From the NCBI GenBank assembly GCA_903934285.1, contig CAIZNN010000076.1:1-60995 (forward strand): a stretch of 60,995 nucleotides of DNA, given 5' to 3'. The notes beneath the pieces are model-generated. The model was not told where the DNA came from. It worked only from the letters and a program-made list of their open reading frames with translations, and did no database searches. The translations under genes and the position numbers were made by a program. Source of the stretch: Akkermansiaceae bacterium (lineage in GTDB: Bacteria; Verrucomicrobiota; Verrucomicrobiia; Verrucomicrobiales; Akkermansiaceae). How positions within the stretch are numbered: position 1 is the first letter of the stretch; each line of letters begins with the position of its first letter. This document shows, piece after piece, positions 8,481-16,702 of the stretch.

Positions 8481-9158
8481 TTAGATGATGGTCACCTGCA
8501 CGCCGCTCTCGATGATGCCGGCGGAAATGGCGTAGCGGGTGAGGCTGGCGGTGTCGTGGATATTGAGTTTTTCCATGACTTTCTGGCGGTGTTTTTCCAC
8601 GGTTTTGATGCTGATGTGCAGCTCGTCGGCGGTCTCCTTGTTGGCCTTGCCCTCGGCGATGAGTTGGAGCACTTCCATCTCGCGCGAGGTGAGGTGGGCG
8701 GCGTCTGTTTTCGGCTTTTCGCCCATGGCTTTGGCTTTGCGTTGATGGTGGAAGCGGCGATTGGAAACACTGGGACTGTAGAAACGCTTGCCTTTGCACA
8801 CTTCCCGGATCGCCACGGCCAGCACGTGCGAGGCGGTTTGTTTGATGAGGTAACCCGCCGCGCCCAGCGCCATCGCATGTTCGACGTAGGCGTCGTCGCC
8901 GTGCGCGGAGAGAATCAGCACCCGGATGGTGGGGGTGGCATGGAGAATCTGGCGGGTGGCTTCCAAGCCATTGAGCAGCGGCATGGCAATATCCATGACG
9001 ACCACATCAGGAACGAGCGTGGCGGCCAGTGCCACGGCCTGGCGGCCGTTCTCCGCCTCGCCGACGACTTGGATGCCGGTCTCTTGTTTCAACAAGGCCA
9101 GCAGGCCTTCGCGGACAATCATGTGATCTTCAGCTAACAGAACGGTGATCGGGTTCAT
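8481..9158 (-). CDS. LuxR/NarL-family response regulator
   Basis: A 225-residue two-domain regulator. Residues 1-120 form a receiver: LLAEDHMIVREG with the acidic pair, the phosphoacceptor in DVVVMDIAMPLLNG, ILSAHGD, and the conserved Lys in YLIKQ. Residues 155-215 form a LuxR-type HTH (LTSREMEVLQLIAEG, NKETADELHISIKTVEKHRQ). It lies 34 bp after a HisKA_3 kinase gene, and the trio is transcribed from operator O3. Because it is a dimerising GerE-type DNA binder encoded within the set of operator-linked genes, it is the best candidate to bind the GTAGGG/CCCCAT palindromes; that link is inference. The ATG at 9158 is chosen from domain alignment; the frame is open further upstream. Confidence 0.93.
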   Translation of the reverse strand: MNPITVLLAEDHMIVREGLLALLKQETGIQVVGEAENGRQAVALAATLVPDVVVMDIAMPLLNGLEATRQILHATPTIRVLILSAHGDDAYVEHAMALGAAGYLIKQTASHVLAVAIREVCKGKRFYSPSVSNRRFHHQRKAKAMGEKPKTDAAHLTSREMEVLQLIAEGKANKETADELHISIKTVEKHRQKVMEKLNIHDTASLTRYAISAGIIESGVQVTII

Positions 9159-9192
9159 GGGACTAAGTGGTTGCAGGGATCGGCATTTCCAA

Positions 9193-10350
9193 CTAAACTT
9201 TCTTGGGCCGGGTTTTAGGCGGCGGGACGTCGACGCGGACGGTGGTGGCCTGGCCGGGGACGGATGCCACGGCAAACGTGCCGCCGAGCATTTCAACGCG
9301 TTCGCGCATGCCGAGCAGGCCGAGCCGGTTGTGCTTTTTGGCGCTGGAGTTGCCGTTGATTGCAAAGCCTTGGCCGTCGTCGGTGATTTGCATGCGGATG
9401 TGGCCGCCGAGGGCTTCGATGCTCACCTCCACCTGACTGGCCTTGGCATGGCGGGCGACGTTGGTGAGGGCTTCCTGGGCGACACGATAGAGCATGGTGC
9501 GCAGGGTGCCGCTGGTTTCCTCGATTGCGGCGAATACCCTGAGGCTGGCGCGGATGCCGGTGTCGTCCATGAAGCCTTTCAGGAACGCCTCGAGCGCCGG
9601 GATCAAGCCGAGGTCATCCAGCAGGGTGGGGCGCAACTCGCGCGCAAAGCGATGCACGATGTCCACGGATTTCTCGACCAGCCGTTGGGTGCTGGCGATC
9701 TGTTTGTGCAGCTGCGCGGTGGTGGTGGTGGACTCGGCGGTCAAGCCCGCCAGGCGCACATTGATACTGGTGAGCGTCTGGGCGATGACGTCGTGCAGTT
9801 CGCGGCTGATCTTGCGGCGTTCCTCTTCCTGCACGGACAACAACTGGCGCGAGAGATGGCGCAACTCCTCTTGCATCTGTTGGGACTTTTCCAACAACAT
9901 GCTGGTGGTCAGCTCGCTGGCTCGCAGAGACTCCTCCACCGCCTTGCGTTGGAGGATTTCCTGTTTCAACTCCTCCACGGAAGCCGCCAGCTCGAGGGTG
10001 CGCTGGCTGAGGGTCTTGACGATTTGATTGAGGTGGGTGTTGGCTTCCCGCGCGCCGCGATGGGTCTGCTCAATGGGCGTGATGGCTTCGGCGAAAAACA
10101 ATCCCGCCCGGCCCATCAGGCTGTTGTTGGTGGTGGCCGAGTAAGTCGGCAGCACCAGCGACACCAACGCGATCTCGTGAATCCTGGCCATGTCCAGGGT
10201 CTCCAGCCCGATGCTCATGGCGTGACGCCCCAGCTCGCGTGCCGGCTCGAGGACGGCGCCGACGCCTTGCTTGAGGTGGTTTTGCAGTGCCAATTGATAG
10301 AGGAGTGACAGCTCCGTGCGCTTATCGTTCATGTGGGTAGCTGATTTCAT
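9193..10350 (-). CDS. Soluble histidine kinase: RsbU-N-like domain, coiled coil, HisKA_3, HATPase
   Basis: A 385-residue kinase without membrane segments. Residues 15-110 are helical and resemble the RsbU N-terminal type (ARELGRHAMSIGLETLDMAR, FFAEAITPIEQTHRG). A coiled coil runs from about 110 to 175. The HisKA_3 dimerisation helix has the phosphoacceptor His in ISRELHDVIAQTL. The ATPase domain has VAQEALTNVARHAKA (N-box) and DDGQGFAI (G1). It should phosphorylate the LuxR-type regulator encoded next to it. The ORF start overlaps the end of the preceding paralogue, so translation is probably coupled; an alternative ATG at 10332 (MNDKRTELS) overlaps by fewer bases. The N-terminal domain suggests input from a protein partner rather than from outside the cell. 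Confidence 0.9.
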   Translation of the reverse strand: MKSATHMNDKRTELSLLYQLALQNHLKQGVGAVLEPARELGRHAMSIGLETLDMARIHEIALVSLVLPTYSATTNNSLMGRAGLFFAEAITPIEQTHRGAREANTHLNQIVKTLSQRTLELAASVEELKQEILQRKAVEESLRASELTTSMLLEKSQQMQEELRHLSRQLLSVQEEERRKISRELHDVIAQTLTSINVRLAGLTAESTTTTAQLHKQIASTQRLVEKSVDIVHRFARELRPTLLDDLGLIPALEAFLKGFMDDTGIRASLRVFAAIEETSGTLRTMLYRVAQEALTNVARHAKASQVEVSIEALGGHIRMQITDDGQGFAINGNSSAKKHNRLGLLGMRERVEMLGGTFAVASVPGQATTVRVDVPPPKTRPKKV

Positions 10351-11044
10351 GGGCTAAGCGTCTAATGATGTTCGCGGAGTTTTCGACCAGCCGCCGGGCG
10401 GCGGCAATTTCGCCGGCGAGGTCCACGTGGTTGGAGGCGACGACTTTCTTCAACGCCAGGATGCGGATGTTGATTCCCAGCAAGATCTGGACCACCTCGT
10501 CATTGAGCTGGAGGCTCAATTTTTTGCGTTCGGTCTCGGTAGCGGTCAAGATCTTGTGGGCGCTGAGCTGCAACTGTTTTGCCAGGACGCGCGAATCGTT
10601 GAGCAACTCGCCGGCGGAGCGTTGGCTGGCCTTGAGGGCGCTCTCCACCGCCGCGCGCTCGGCGACCTGTTGTTGCAGTTCGCGGTTGGCAGCCGCCAGT
10701 CTCACCATGCGCTCGTCCAGCGTCGCGTGGAGTTGATGCAGGTCCGCATTGGCCTGCCGCGTGTCACGATGCGTTTCCTCGATCGGGGTGATCGCCTCGG
10801 TGAAAAAGGCCGCCGCCCGCGCCGTCAGGTCCTCGCGGCTGCCCGATGCCGCGCCCGGCCCTAGCAGGTGCGCCAACGCGCGGTGGTGGATTTTGGCCAA
10901 ATCCAAGGTCTCCAAGCCGCAACGCACCGCTTCCCGGCCGATGCCACGCGCCGTCTGCAAGGCCGGCTGTGGGCCTTGCTCGCAATGGGTTCGCAAGGCT
11001 GACAGATAGGCGTCAGACAAGCGGTTCAATGGGGATTTGTTCAT
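10322..11044 (-). CDS. Truncated kinase-like paralogue lacking the catalytic His and ATPase domain
   Basis: A 240-residue paralogue of the next gene: the same RsbU-N-like domain (GREAVRCGLETLDLAKIH, AAAFFTEAITPIEETHRD), coiled coil and HisKA_3-like helix. In that helix the phosphoacceptor His is Asn (LSLQLNDEVVQ against ISRELHDVIAQ). The protein stops about 45 residues later, at AHEISYPHER, before any ATPase domain. It cannot act as a kinase. It could heterodimerise with the active kinase through the shared domains and tune it. The coding sequence looks intact, so this is probably a maintained pseudokinase rather than a decaying gene. The ATG at 11044 is preferred over 11056 by alignment. Operator O3 lies upstream. 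Confidence 0.85.
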   Translation of the reverse strand: MNKSPLNRLSDAYLSALRTHCEQGPQPALQTARGIGREAVRCGLETLDLAKIHHRALAHLLGPGAASGSREDLTARAAAFFTEAITPIEETHRDTRQANADLHQLHATLDERMVRLAAANRELQQQVAERAAVESALKASQRSAGELLNDSRVLAKQLQLSAHKILTATETERKKLSLQLNDEVVQILLGINIRILALKKVVASNHVDLAGEIAAARRLVENSANIIRRLAHEISYPHER

Positions 11045-11119
11045 GATCACTATCAATTGCAGGGCCTGCTATCCGCCATCTGTGATGATTATTCCTGCCG
11101 GGGAATTTTGTTCAAGGCA

Positions 11120-11164
11120 AATATGCCCGGTTGCGGCCGGCTTGCCCATGGGGTATTACCCTAC
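11120..11164 (-). promoter_or_regulatory. Regulon operator O3 and -10 element (kinase/regulator operon)
   Basis: 11148-11164 reads GTAGGG TAATA CCCCAT on the minus strand. CATATT (11125-11120) starts 23 nt further on. The leader is about 70 nt. It overlaps the last codons of the PAP2 gene, so the two units are packed end to start. Confidence 0.75.
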
Positions 11165-11854
11165 CACGCGCTTGCGGCTTAGGCGCGAGGCGTCAACGGC
11201 GGTTAGGCACAACACCAGCCAGGCCAGGCCAGCCGCGGCGGCCCCCAGCACATCACTCAGGAAATGCGCCCCGAGGTACACGCGGCTCAATCCGACCAAC
11301 AGCACCACCCAGCACGCGCCGAGAACCGCCCACACCCGCCAGCGCCAGGCATGGAGTGTGAGCAGCGCAAAGGCGGCCAACACGCCGTAGAGCAAGGTGG
11401 CGGCCATCGTGTGACCGCTTGGAAAGCCATAGCCGTTGAAGCTCACCAACGAATCCGCGAAGCTGGGGCGCTGGCGCTGAAAGGCGAGTTTCAGGAGCAA
11501 CCCCAGCACCACACCCCCGGGTACGACCAGGACCAAGGCCAGCAGCCGATACCAGCAACGTCTCCAGCACAAGCCGAGCGCGGCCGCCAGCGTGACACCG
11601 GTCACCCACGCCGGCGCGGCCAGCGCGGTCACCAATTGCATCGCCCGCGTCACTCCGGGGCTCTGGTGCGCGTGGAACCAGGCCGCGACGATGTTATCGA
11701 CGCGGGTGAGCGGGTCGCCGGTCACGACGTCTTCGGCGATGCCGCCAAACAGCCAGGACGCGCCGATGAGAAGCAACACGCCGAGTGTTAGATGCCATCT
11801 CCGGCGGCGGCAACGACCCACGCTGCCGCCAAGAGTGATCAGATCAGCGAGCAT
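11156..11854 (-). CDS. PAP2-family membrane phosphatase
   Basis: A 232-residue protein with about six membrane segments. The three-part phosphatase signature is present: KLAFQRQRP, then PSGHTMAA, then SRVYLGAHFLSD with the catalytic His residues. Members dephosphorylate lipid phosphates (phosphatidic acid, PG-phosphate or undecaprenyl diphosphate) at the outer face of the membrane; the exact substrate cannot be told. The ATG at 11854 is chosen; a TTG nine codons earlier is possible. It has its own operator (O4) 40 bp upstream, so it may act with the cardiolipin-synthase-like gene in lipid remodelling. Confidence 0.88.
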   Translation of the reverse strand: MLADLITLGGSVGRCRRRRWHLTLGVLLLIGASWLFGGIAEDVVTGDPLTRVDNIVAAWFHAHQSPGVTRAMQLVTALAAPAWVTGVTLAAALGLCWRRCWYRLLALVLVVPGGVVLGLLLKLAFQRQRPSFADSLVSFNGYGFPSGHTMAATLLYGVLAAFALLTLHAWRWRVWAVLGACWVVLLVGLSRVYLGAHFLSDVLGAAAAGLAWLVLCLTAVDASRLSRKRVVG

Positions 11855-11865
11855 GTGTTTGGGGG

Positions 11866-11910
11866 GCAATAGGCGGGCCAAGGGGATGACGCCATGGGGG
11901 GAATCCCTAC
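11866..11910 (-). promoter_or_regulatory. Regulon operator O4 and -10 element (PAP2 gene)
   Basis: 11894-11910 reads GTAGGG ATTCC CCCCAT on the minus strand. TATTGC (11871-11866) starts 23 nt beyond. The predicted transcript would begin only a few bases before the ATG, so a short leader is expected. Confidence 0.65.
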
Positions 11911-11947
11911 CAGGACCGCTTGACCTTGGACAATTATGGCAGCGGTG

Positions 11948-12370
11948 TCAATCCAGTTGCGCCCAGCGGTTAGGTGGGCGGTGGAGCGAGTTGGGGAGTT
12001 CCAGCGCCGTGGATTCGTTGCAGTACGGGCAGCGGAATTGATTTTGGAACAAGATGGCCAGTGCCACCCGCAGCCGGTGGCTACCCAGGAAGGTTTTGGC
12101 GCGGCGGTGTTTCATGCATGCTTTCGGCGCCAGCACCGGCGTCCAGCACAGCGGGCAGTCGGTGCGAGCACCCGCCGCCCATTGCGCGATGAACAATCCC
12201 ACGCCGACAACTGCCAGCCCAGCCCCAGCCAGGGTCAACCCGAAATTGTCGGCCAACACCGACTGAACCAACAGGCCGGCGGCGACCGGCGCGAGCAGGC
12301 AAATGACAAGCCATAAGAGTGCGGCGAAGCGGAAGCGCACAACAGCAGAGGTGGAGCGGAGATGATGCAT
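11948..12370 (-). CDS. Membrane protein with CxxC pairs, 140 aa
   Basis: The protein begins MHHLRSTSAVVRFRF and has two membrane segments (about 14-35 and 42-62). A cytoplasmic part with two Cys pairs follows, CPLC (about 71) and CPYC (about 115), that could bind zinc as a ribbon. I do not recognise a family. The start at 12370 is set by operator O5 and by the short leader seen in its relatives; the frame is open upstream, but that part is Arg/Pro-rich and not convincing. Confidence 0.65.
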   Translation of the reverse strand: MHHLRSTSAVVRFRFAALLWLVICLLAPVAAGLLVQSVLADNFGLTLAGAGLAVVGVGLFIAQWAAGARTDCPLCWTPVLAPKACMKHRRAKTFLGSHRLRVALAILFQNQFRCPYCNESTALELPNSLHRPPNRWAQLD

Positions 12371-12376
12371 GCGATA

Positions 12377-12421
12377 AGAGTGACGCTGAAACCGACAACC
12401 CGCCATGGGGTGTGTCCCTAC
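12377..12421 (-). promoter_or_regulatory. Regulon operator O5 and -10 element
   Basis: 12405-12421 reads GTAGGG ACACA CCCCAT on the minus strand, with CACTCT (12382-12377) 23 nt on. It lies 35 bp before the ATG of the CxxC membrane protein. Confidence 0.65.
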
Positions 12422-12456
12422 TGTGTGCAACGCACCACGGGTGCACTTTCCGCATC

Positions 12457-12867
12457 TTACAAGGACTTCAACAAGGCCGCCAAGTCCTGTATTTCCGCCT
12501 CGGTCAGCGGGACCGGCTGGGCCTGGTTGACGGATTCGATGGTGCCCTCGAGGGTGAGGCCGCGGTGGCCGTGCGGAGCGAGACGCTTGCCGTCGGTGGC
12601 GGTGGCGAGCCATGGGTCGCCGCGGACCGAGGCTGTGCGCACCACCGACCCGGTGGGATTGCCGGCCGTGTTGAGGGCCGGTTGTCCCGATGGCTGATAG
12701 ATGGGCGTGGTGCTGCCGGGCGGCATCGAATTCAGTTCCTGGTTTGCCACCATGGTCAGGGGATCGTTAATGACCACCAGCCAGGTCACCGCAACGGCGG
12801 CCCAGGCCAGGTGATGAATCAAATCGTCTTGGCCGTGGCAGGATGCGTGGATTGGCTTGTTGCTCAT
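12457..12867 (-). CDS. Hypothetical single-pass membrane protein, 136 aa
   Basis: The N-terminus (MSNKPIHASCHGQDDLIHHL) is followed by a membrane segment (AWAAVAVTWLVVI, about 21-35) and a Pro/Thr-rich extracytoplasmic part. It ends in a short helical tail (LTEAEIQDLAALLKSL). No family is recognised. It lies 45 bp after the 33-codon gene and is probably the last gene of the operon that starts with the phospholipase-D-type gene. Confidence 0.6.
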   Translation of the reverse strand: MSNKPIHASCHGQDDLIHHLAWAAVAVTWLVVINDPLTMVANQELNSMPPGSTTPIYQPSGQPALNTAGNPTGSVVRTASVRGDPWLATATDGKRLAPHGHRGLTLEGTIESVNQAQPVPLTEAEIQDLAALLKSL

Positions 12868-12912
12868 AGTGGTGGGGTTGTTAGCGAGAGTATGAGAATG
12901 GGCGGAGACGGT

Positions 12913-13014
12913 CTATAGCAAGAACTCGATTTCCCGGGTGGCCTTGGCGTCGCGCGCCGGCAAGCTGCAGAGACCGCCGAGCATCAGCGATAATATAAGT
13001 AGGGTTGAGCGCAT
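12913..13014 (-). CDS. Exported micropeptide, 33 aa
   Basis: A 33-residue frame begins with MRSTLLILSLMLGGLCSLPA and ends REIEFLL. The first 20 residues look like a signal or lipoprotein peptide (LGGLC). The rest is short and charged. It lies 17 bp after the stop of the phospholipase-D-type gene in the same direction. Only its position and hydrophobic pattern support it. Confidence 0.45.
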   Translation of the reverse strand: MRSTLLILSLMLGGLCSLPARDAKATREIEFLL

Positions 13015-13031
13015 GGGGGTGGTCTGCTCCC

Positions 13032-14435
13032 TCAGAGTTGTGAGGTGACGAGAGCTGCCGCCTGTTGTGGAACCTTGGCGAGACCCTCGCTATGGACTTC
13101 ATTGATGTTCACCGGCCGGGAGCGCCGCTTGTCCTGGTCAAACAGCCGGGTCTGCTCCGCCGCGAAACTGCGGTTGAGAACATTCAAATTGGCTTCATCG
13201 TTGTGGGTGATCGACCGCTTGTCAAAGTTGCCAGAGCCGACGGATACGAAATAGTCATCCACGATCATCAGTTTCACATGCATCATGGTCGGTTGATATT
13301 CGTACATCTTCACGCCGGCTTCGAGCAATTCCGGCCAATGCTTCTTGGACGCCGAGCGGACCAGCTGCTGGTCGATGAGGTTGCCGGGCATGATCACCTC
13401 GACTTTCACGCCACGCCTGGCGGCGCTGATCAATTCGAGGCGGGTGAGGTCATCCGGCACAAAGTAGGCATTCTCGATGCGCAAGGTCTTCTGCGCGGAG
13501 GCGATCGCGAGCAGGTACATCAAATCCAGATTCGCATTGGCCTTTGAGCTCCGGATCGATTGTGCCAGATACGCTCCGGTGCTAGCCAGCGGCGGGAAAT
13601 AGTCCGTGCCGTGCAACAGGTCACCGCGGGTTTCCAGCCAGTGGGCCATGAAGGTGGCCTGCAGTTGCGCCACCACCGGGCCTGTCACCTTGTAATGGTT
13701 GTCGCGCCAATGTTGCGGCGAATCCGCGTTGCCGCTCCATTCATCCGCGATGCCAACCCCACCGATAAACCCGATGCGTCCGTCAACAATCAACAGCTTG
13801 CGATGACTGCGATTGTTGTAGCGGCGGGGATCCAGCCATTTTGCCGAATGATACTTGACCACCTCGACGCCCGCCTCACGCAATTGGGCCTCATTCTGCG
13901 CGCCCATCGTGCGGGTCCCTTGGGCGTCGAGCACGGCACAGACCTTCACCCCGGCGCGCGCGCGCTCGGCCAGAGCCGCGGTGAATTCGCGTCCGATCCG
14001 GCCGTCATAGAAGATGTAGGTCTCGAAGTTGATTGAATGTTTAGCCGCGCGAATCGCGCCGAGCATCGCCGGAAAGATTTGCCGGCCATTGGCCAGCGTC
14101 GTGATGCTGTTGCCGGAAACAAAACTCGACCCGAGCAACGAGCCCGCCGCCTGTTGGAATTCCGCCGAGGTCGCGGCGTACAGCGGTGTGACTTCGTGGC
14201 GCGGTTGCTTGCCGGTGCGCAACGCGCAGCCGCTCAGCAACAGTCCCAACCCGCACGCAATCAACATCACCAACGCCAGTCGCTGGCAAGCGCAGCGCCC
14301 CAACATCCGTTGGCGACGGCTTGCCCGGCAGGTGCCGGCCGGATCCTCCGGCCTGCGCATGGCGGCCATTCCATTGGGAATTGGCATCAGCCAATGGAGG
14401 CTTCGCCCGCGAGTGAGATGCAAGATGCTTGTCAT
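13032..14435 (-). CDS. Cardiolipin-synthase-like phospholipase D lipoprotein
   Basis: A 467-residue protein with both HKD motifs intact: SHRKLLIVDGRIGFIGG (about 212) and MHVKLMIVDDYFVSVGSGNFD (about 405). A lipobox follows a hydrophobic stretch (LGLLLSGCALRTG, about 68-80), so it is probably anchored outside the inner membrane, unlike the classical membrane-embedded Cls. The reaction would be transfer of a phosphatidyl group between two phosphatidylglycerols, or hydrolysis. The start at 14435 (MTSILHLTRG) is 37 bp from operator O6; a 54-residue leader before the signal segment leaves some doubt, and a Met at 13 codons before the signal is another option. It heads a three-gene operon. Confidence 0.88.
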   Translation of the reverse strand: MTSILHLTRGRSLHWLMPIPNGMAAMRRPEDPAGTCRASRRQRMLGRCACQRLALVMLIACGLGLLLSGCALRTGKQPRHEVTPLYAATSAEFQQAAGSLLGSSFVSGNSITTLANGRQIFPAMLGAIRAAKHSINFETYIFYDGRIGREFTAALAERARAGVKVCAVLDAQGTRTMGAQNEAQLREAGVEVVKYHSAKWLDPRRYNNRSHRKLLIVDGRIGFIGGVGIADEWSGNADSPQHWRDNHYKVTGPVVAQLQATFMAHWLETRGDLLHGTDYFPPLASTGAYLAQSIRSSKANANLDLMYLLAIASAQKTLRIENAYFVPDDLTRLELISAARRGVKVEVIMPGNLIDQQLVRSASKKHWPELLEAGVKMYEYQPTMMHVKLMIVDDYFVSVGSGNFDKRSITHNDEANLNVLNRSFAAEQTRLFDQDKRRSRPVNINEVHSEGLAKVPQQAAALVTSQL

Positions 14436-14442
14436 GAGAACC

Positions 14443-14488
14443 ACTCTACGCCTGAGTTGCCGACCTTGCCTATAGGGTTTAACCCTAC
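14443..14488 (-). promoter_or_regulatory. Regulon operator O6 and -10 element (phospholipase D operon)
   Basis: 14472-14488 reads GTAGGG TTAAA CCCTAT on the minus strand. TAGAGT (14448-14443) starts 24 nt beyond, one base further than in most copies. The palindrome begins 8 bp after the stop of the preceding transporter gene. Confidence 0.72.
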
Positions 14489-14496
14489 TGGCTGCA

Positions 14497-15642
14497 TCAG
14501 TCCTTCTCCCCGAATTGCTCGTCTTTCTGCAACTCATGTTTCTCGGAGACGCCGTCGCGCAGGAACGGCTTGAGCCAGATGCGTTCGATTGCCGCATAGG
14601 AAGCGATGAGTGGAAGGGCGGCCAGCGAGCCGGCAATCCCCGCCAGCAGCACACCCACCAACAGACCCAACAGCACCGTCAGGGTTGATAGTCGGAGGTT
14701 TTTGCCATAGACCCTGGGCACGATGAAATAATTCTCCAACACATGAAACGCCAGATAGAGGATGAGGACGATGAGTGCTGTTTTGGGAGACACGGTGAGC
14801 GCCAGCAGGAAAGCAGGCACCGTGGAGATGATGAACCCGAGGATTGGCAGGATGTCGAGGATGCCGGCCAGGATGGCGAGGGTCAAGGCCCCGGGCACCT
14901 GCAACACGCTCAGCACGAGATAGGTGAAGATCATGACGAGCATCGAAGTGATGACCTGGCCGGCAACATAACCGAAAATGACCTCCGATATTTCCTGGCC
15001 GGTGATGCGCAATTTGCGGCGGTGCAGCGGCGAGAAAAACGCCAGCAGCCACTCGTAGGTCCCCGCGCCGTCAATGAGCAGATACAACCCGATGACGAGC
15101 ACCAGCGCGATCTCGGAGATGCCGTTGATGGCAACCCCGCCCGCGGACACGAAATGGCCGAGCCACGGGTCCGCCGCCGACCAGTTTGCGGTGTCGAGGA
15201 GATGGGCGAGGTTATTGCGGACGCCCCAGCCGACCGGGATCTGGTCGAGCACCTCCGCGCGCAACTGGGGGAAATTGTGGCTGAAATTGGCGGCCTGATT
15301 GATCAGCGCGGGAATGAGCAGGGCCATGCCCACGCCCAGCGCGGTGCCCACGCCGCCGATGACCAACAGCAAGCTGACCCAGTGGGTGATCCGCTTGGAG
15401 TCGAGCCAATCGACAAAGGCATTCAAGGTAACCGCCAAAAACAGCGCCAGAAACACCAGCAACAGCAACGGCCACAGCACATACACGGCATAGGCGCACA
15501 ACAGCGCACACGCCACCTGCAGATATGTGGACAAGGGAATGTGCACTTCGATCCGCTGCGGCGACGGCTCCGCGGCGGGCACCGCCTCAACCGGTGGCGC
15601 GTGCGGCGCCGCCGGCAACGGAATTGATTTGCGGTTTGGCAT
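14497..15642 (-). CDS. AI-2E family (PerM/YdiK-type) membrane transporter
   Basis: A 381-residue protein with about eight membrane segments. An N-terminal Pro/Ala-rich cytoplasmic part (1-35) precedes paired helices at about 40-80. The signature ENYFIVPRVYGKNLRLSTLTVLLGLLVG is near residue 310. The family exports small molecules or ions and is ill-defined; the AI-2 label is historical. Unlike its neighbours it has no operator upstream. TATACT sits about 12 bp upstream of its ATG, which hints at a short leader. Confidence 0.88.
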   Translation of the reverse strand: MPNRKSIPLPAAPHAPPVEAVPAAEPSPQRIEVHIPLSTYLQVACALLCAYAVYVLWPLLLLVFLALFLAVTLNAFVDWLDSKRITHWVSLLLVIGGVGTALGVGMALLIPALINQAANFSHNFPQLRAEVLDQIPVGWGVRNNLAHLLDTANWSAADPWLGHFVSAGGVAINGISEIALVLVIGLYLLIDGAGTYEWLLAFFSPLHRRKLRITGQEISEVIFGYVAGQVITSMLVMIFTYLVLSVLQVPGALTLAILAGILDILPILGFIISTVPAFLLALTVSPKTALIVLILYLAFHVLENYFIVPRVYGKNLRLSTLTVLLGLLVGVLLAGIAGSLAALPLIASYAAIERIWLKPFLRDGVSEKHELQKDEQFGEKD

Positions 15643-15697
15643 GACCCGTTAGTATATTCCTCGCTGCTTGAAGTTCAGATCCATTCCCCTCCGGCAA

Positions 15698-15901
15698 TCA
15701 TCTCAACCTGGAGTTGTCCTGAAAACCCGGGTCTCCGGCACGTGCCGGGTCATCGCTCTCGCCGCTGCGAGCGTCCTGCCACGAGTGTGTGGCATGACCA
15801 ATCATATCCCGCATTTCCTGCCGCCCGCGGACCAGATAAGTGTCGCTTACGCTGTGACCTTGCAGGTCACCCATGTTCTCGTTGTAGGTCAAATCTCTCA
15901 T
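15698..15901 (-). CDS. Hypothetical small protein, 67 aa
   Basis: The protein begins MRDLTYNENMGDLQGHSVSD and is hydrophilic throughout, with no signal peptide. No family is recognised. It is kept because operator O7 and a TAGCAT -10 element lie 35 bp and about 7 bp upstream, at the spacing seen before the clear genes of the set. Codon pattern alone would not support it. Confidence 0.5.
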   Translation of the reverse strand: MRDLTYNENMGDLQGHSVSDTYLVRGRQEMRDMIGHATHSWQDARSGESDDPARAGDPGFQDNSRLR

Positions 15902-15907
15902 GACATG

Positions 15908-15952
15908 ATGCTACTCCGGCTGCCGGGGCGTTCCAATGGGGTGTATCCCTAC
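15908..15952 (-). promoter_or_regulatory. Regulon operator O7 and -10 element
   Basis: 15936-15952 reads GTAGGG ATACA CCCCAT on the minus strand, with TAGCAT (15913-15908) 23 nt on. It is back to back with O8, 64 bp away, forming a divergent pair. Confidence 0.72.
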
Positions 15953-16016
15953 CTGCGCGGAATGAACCGGTATGGAATGACCGGGGAGGATTGGGCTGGA
16001 TGCCGGGCGCGATGAA

Positions 16017-16063
16017 ATGGGGCATACACCCCATTGCGAACGGGTGCCCTGCGGCGCGAGAGT
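16017..16063 (+). promoter_or_regulatory. Regulon operator O8 (fasciclin gene)
   Basis: 16017-16034 is ATGGGG CATACA CCCCAT, an 18-bp form with a six-base centre like O2. Reading rightward, GAGAGT (16058-16063) lies 24 nt on, a weaker -10. The leader to the fasciclin ATG would be about 55 nt. Confidence 0.6.
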
Positions 16064-16125
16064 CACCGGACGTGGATTGGCACCAAGACCAAGCCGCATA
16101 CAACACTACAACAAGAAACAACAAT

Positions 16126-16686
16126 ATGAAAACAAACCACCTGACCCACCTCGCGCTGTTGCTTTCCCTGGCAACGTTCACTCCCGCCGCATTCTCCGAG
16201 CAGACCGTCGTGGAAACCACGAAAACCGTGGAGAAAACAGCCGTGCTTCCCGGTTCGCTCACCGCAACGCTCAAGGCCAGCGTCACTTTCTCAACCCTAA
16301 CCAAGGCGTTGAAGGCGGCTGACCTCGACATGACCCTTGGCTCCAAGGGTGAGTTCACGGTGTTTGCACCGACCGATGAGGCGTTCGGCAAGCTGCCGGC
16401 CAAGGTGCTCACCAAGCTCATGCTGCCGGAAAACAAGGAGAAGCTGCGTTCGCTGCTGCTCTATCATGTCGTCGCCGGCAAGATGCTAGCGGCCGACATC
16501 AAGGACGGCGAAGTGAAAACCATGAACGGCGAGAAGGTCAAGATCGATGCCGAAGACGGCAAAATTGAAATCAACGACTCGAAGGTCTTCAGCACCGACG
16601 TGGTTGCCACTAACGGGGTGATGCACTCTATCGGCAAGGTCCTCATCCCCAAATCGCTGGACGGGTTTGCGGGTCTCGACAAGTGA
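16126..16686 (+). CDS. Secreted fasciclin (FAS1) domain protein
   Basis: A 186-residue protein. The signal peptide is residues 1-24 (MKTNHLTHLALLLSLATFTPAAFSE). One FAS1 domain fills the rest: VTFSTLTKALKAADLDMTL, the H1 box FTVFAPTDEAFGKLP, LLLYHVVAGKML and the H2-like end DVVATNGVMHSIGKVLIP. Such proteins are cell-surface or periplasmic adhesion modules. The ATG is preceded by an A-rich leader. A strong hairpin follows 17 bp after the stop. Confidence 0.92.
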   Translation: MKTNHLTHLALLLSLATFTPAAFSEQTVVETTKTVEKTAVLPGSLTATLKASVTFSTLTKALKAADLDMTLGSKGEFTVFAPTDEAFGKLPAKVLTKLMLPENKEKLRSLLLYHVVAGKMLAADIKDGEVKTMNGEKVKIDAEDGKIEINDSKVFSTDVVATNGVMHSIGKVLIPKSLDGFAGLDK

Positions 16687-16702
16687 GATAGCCCATGCCT
16701 GG

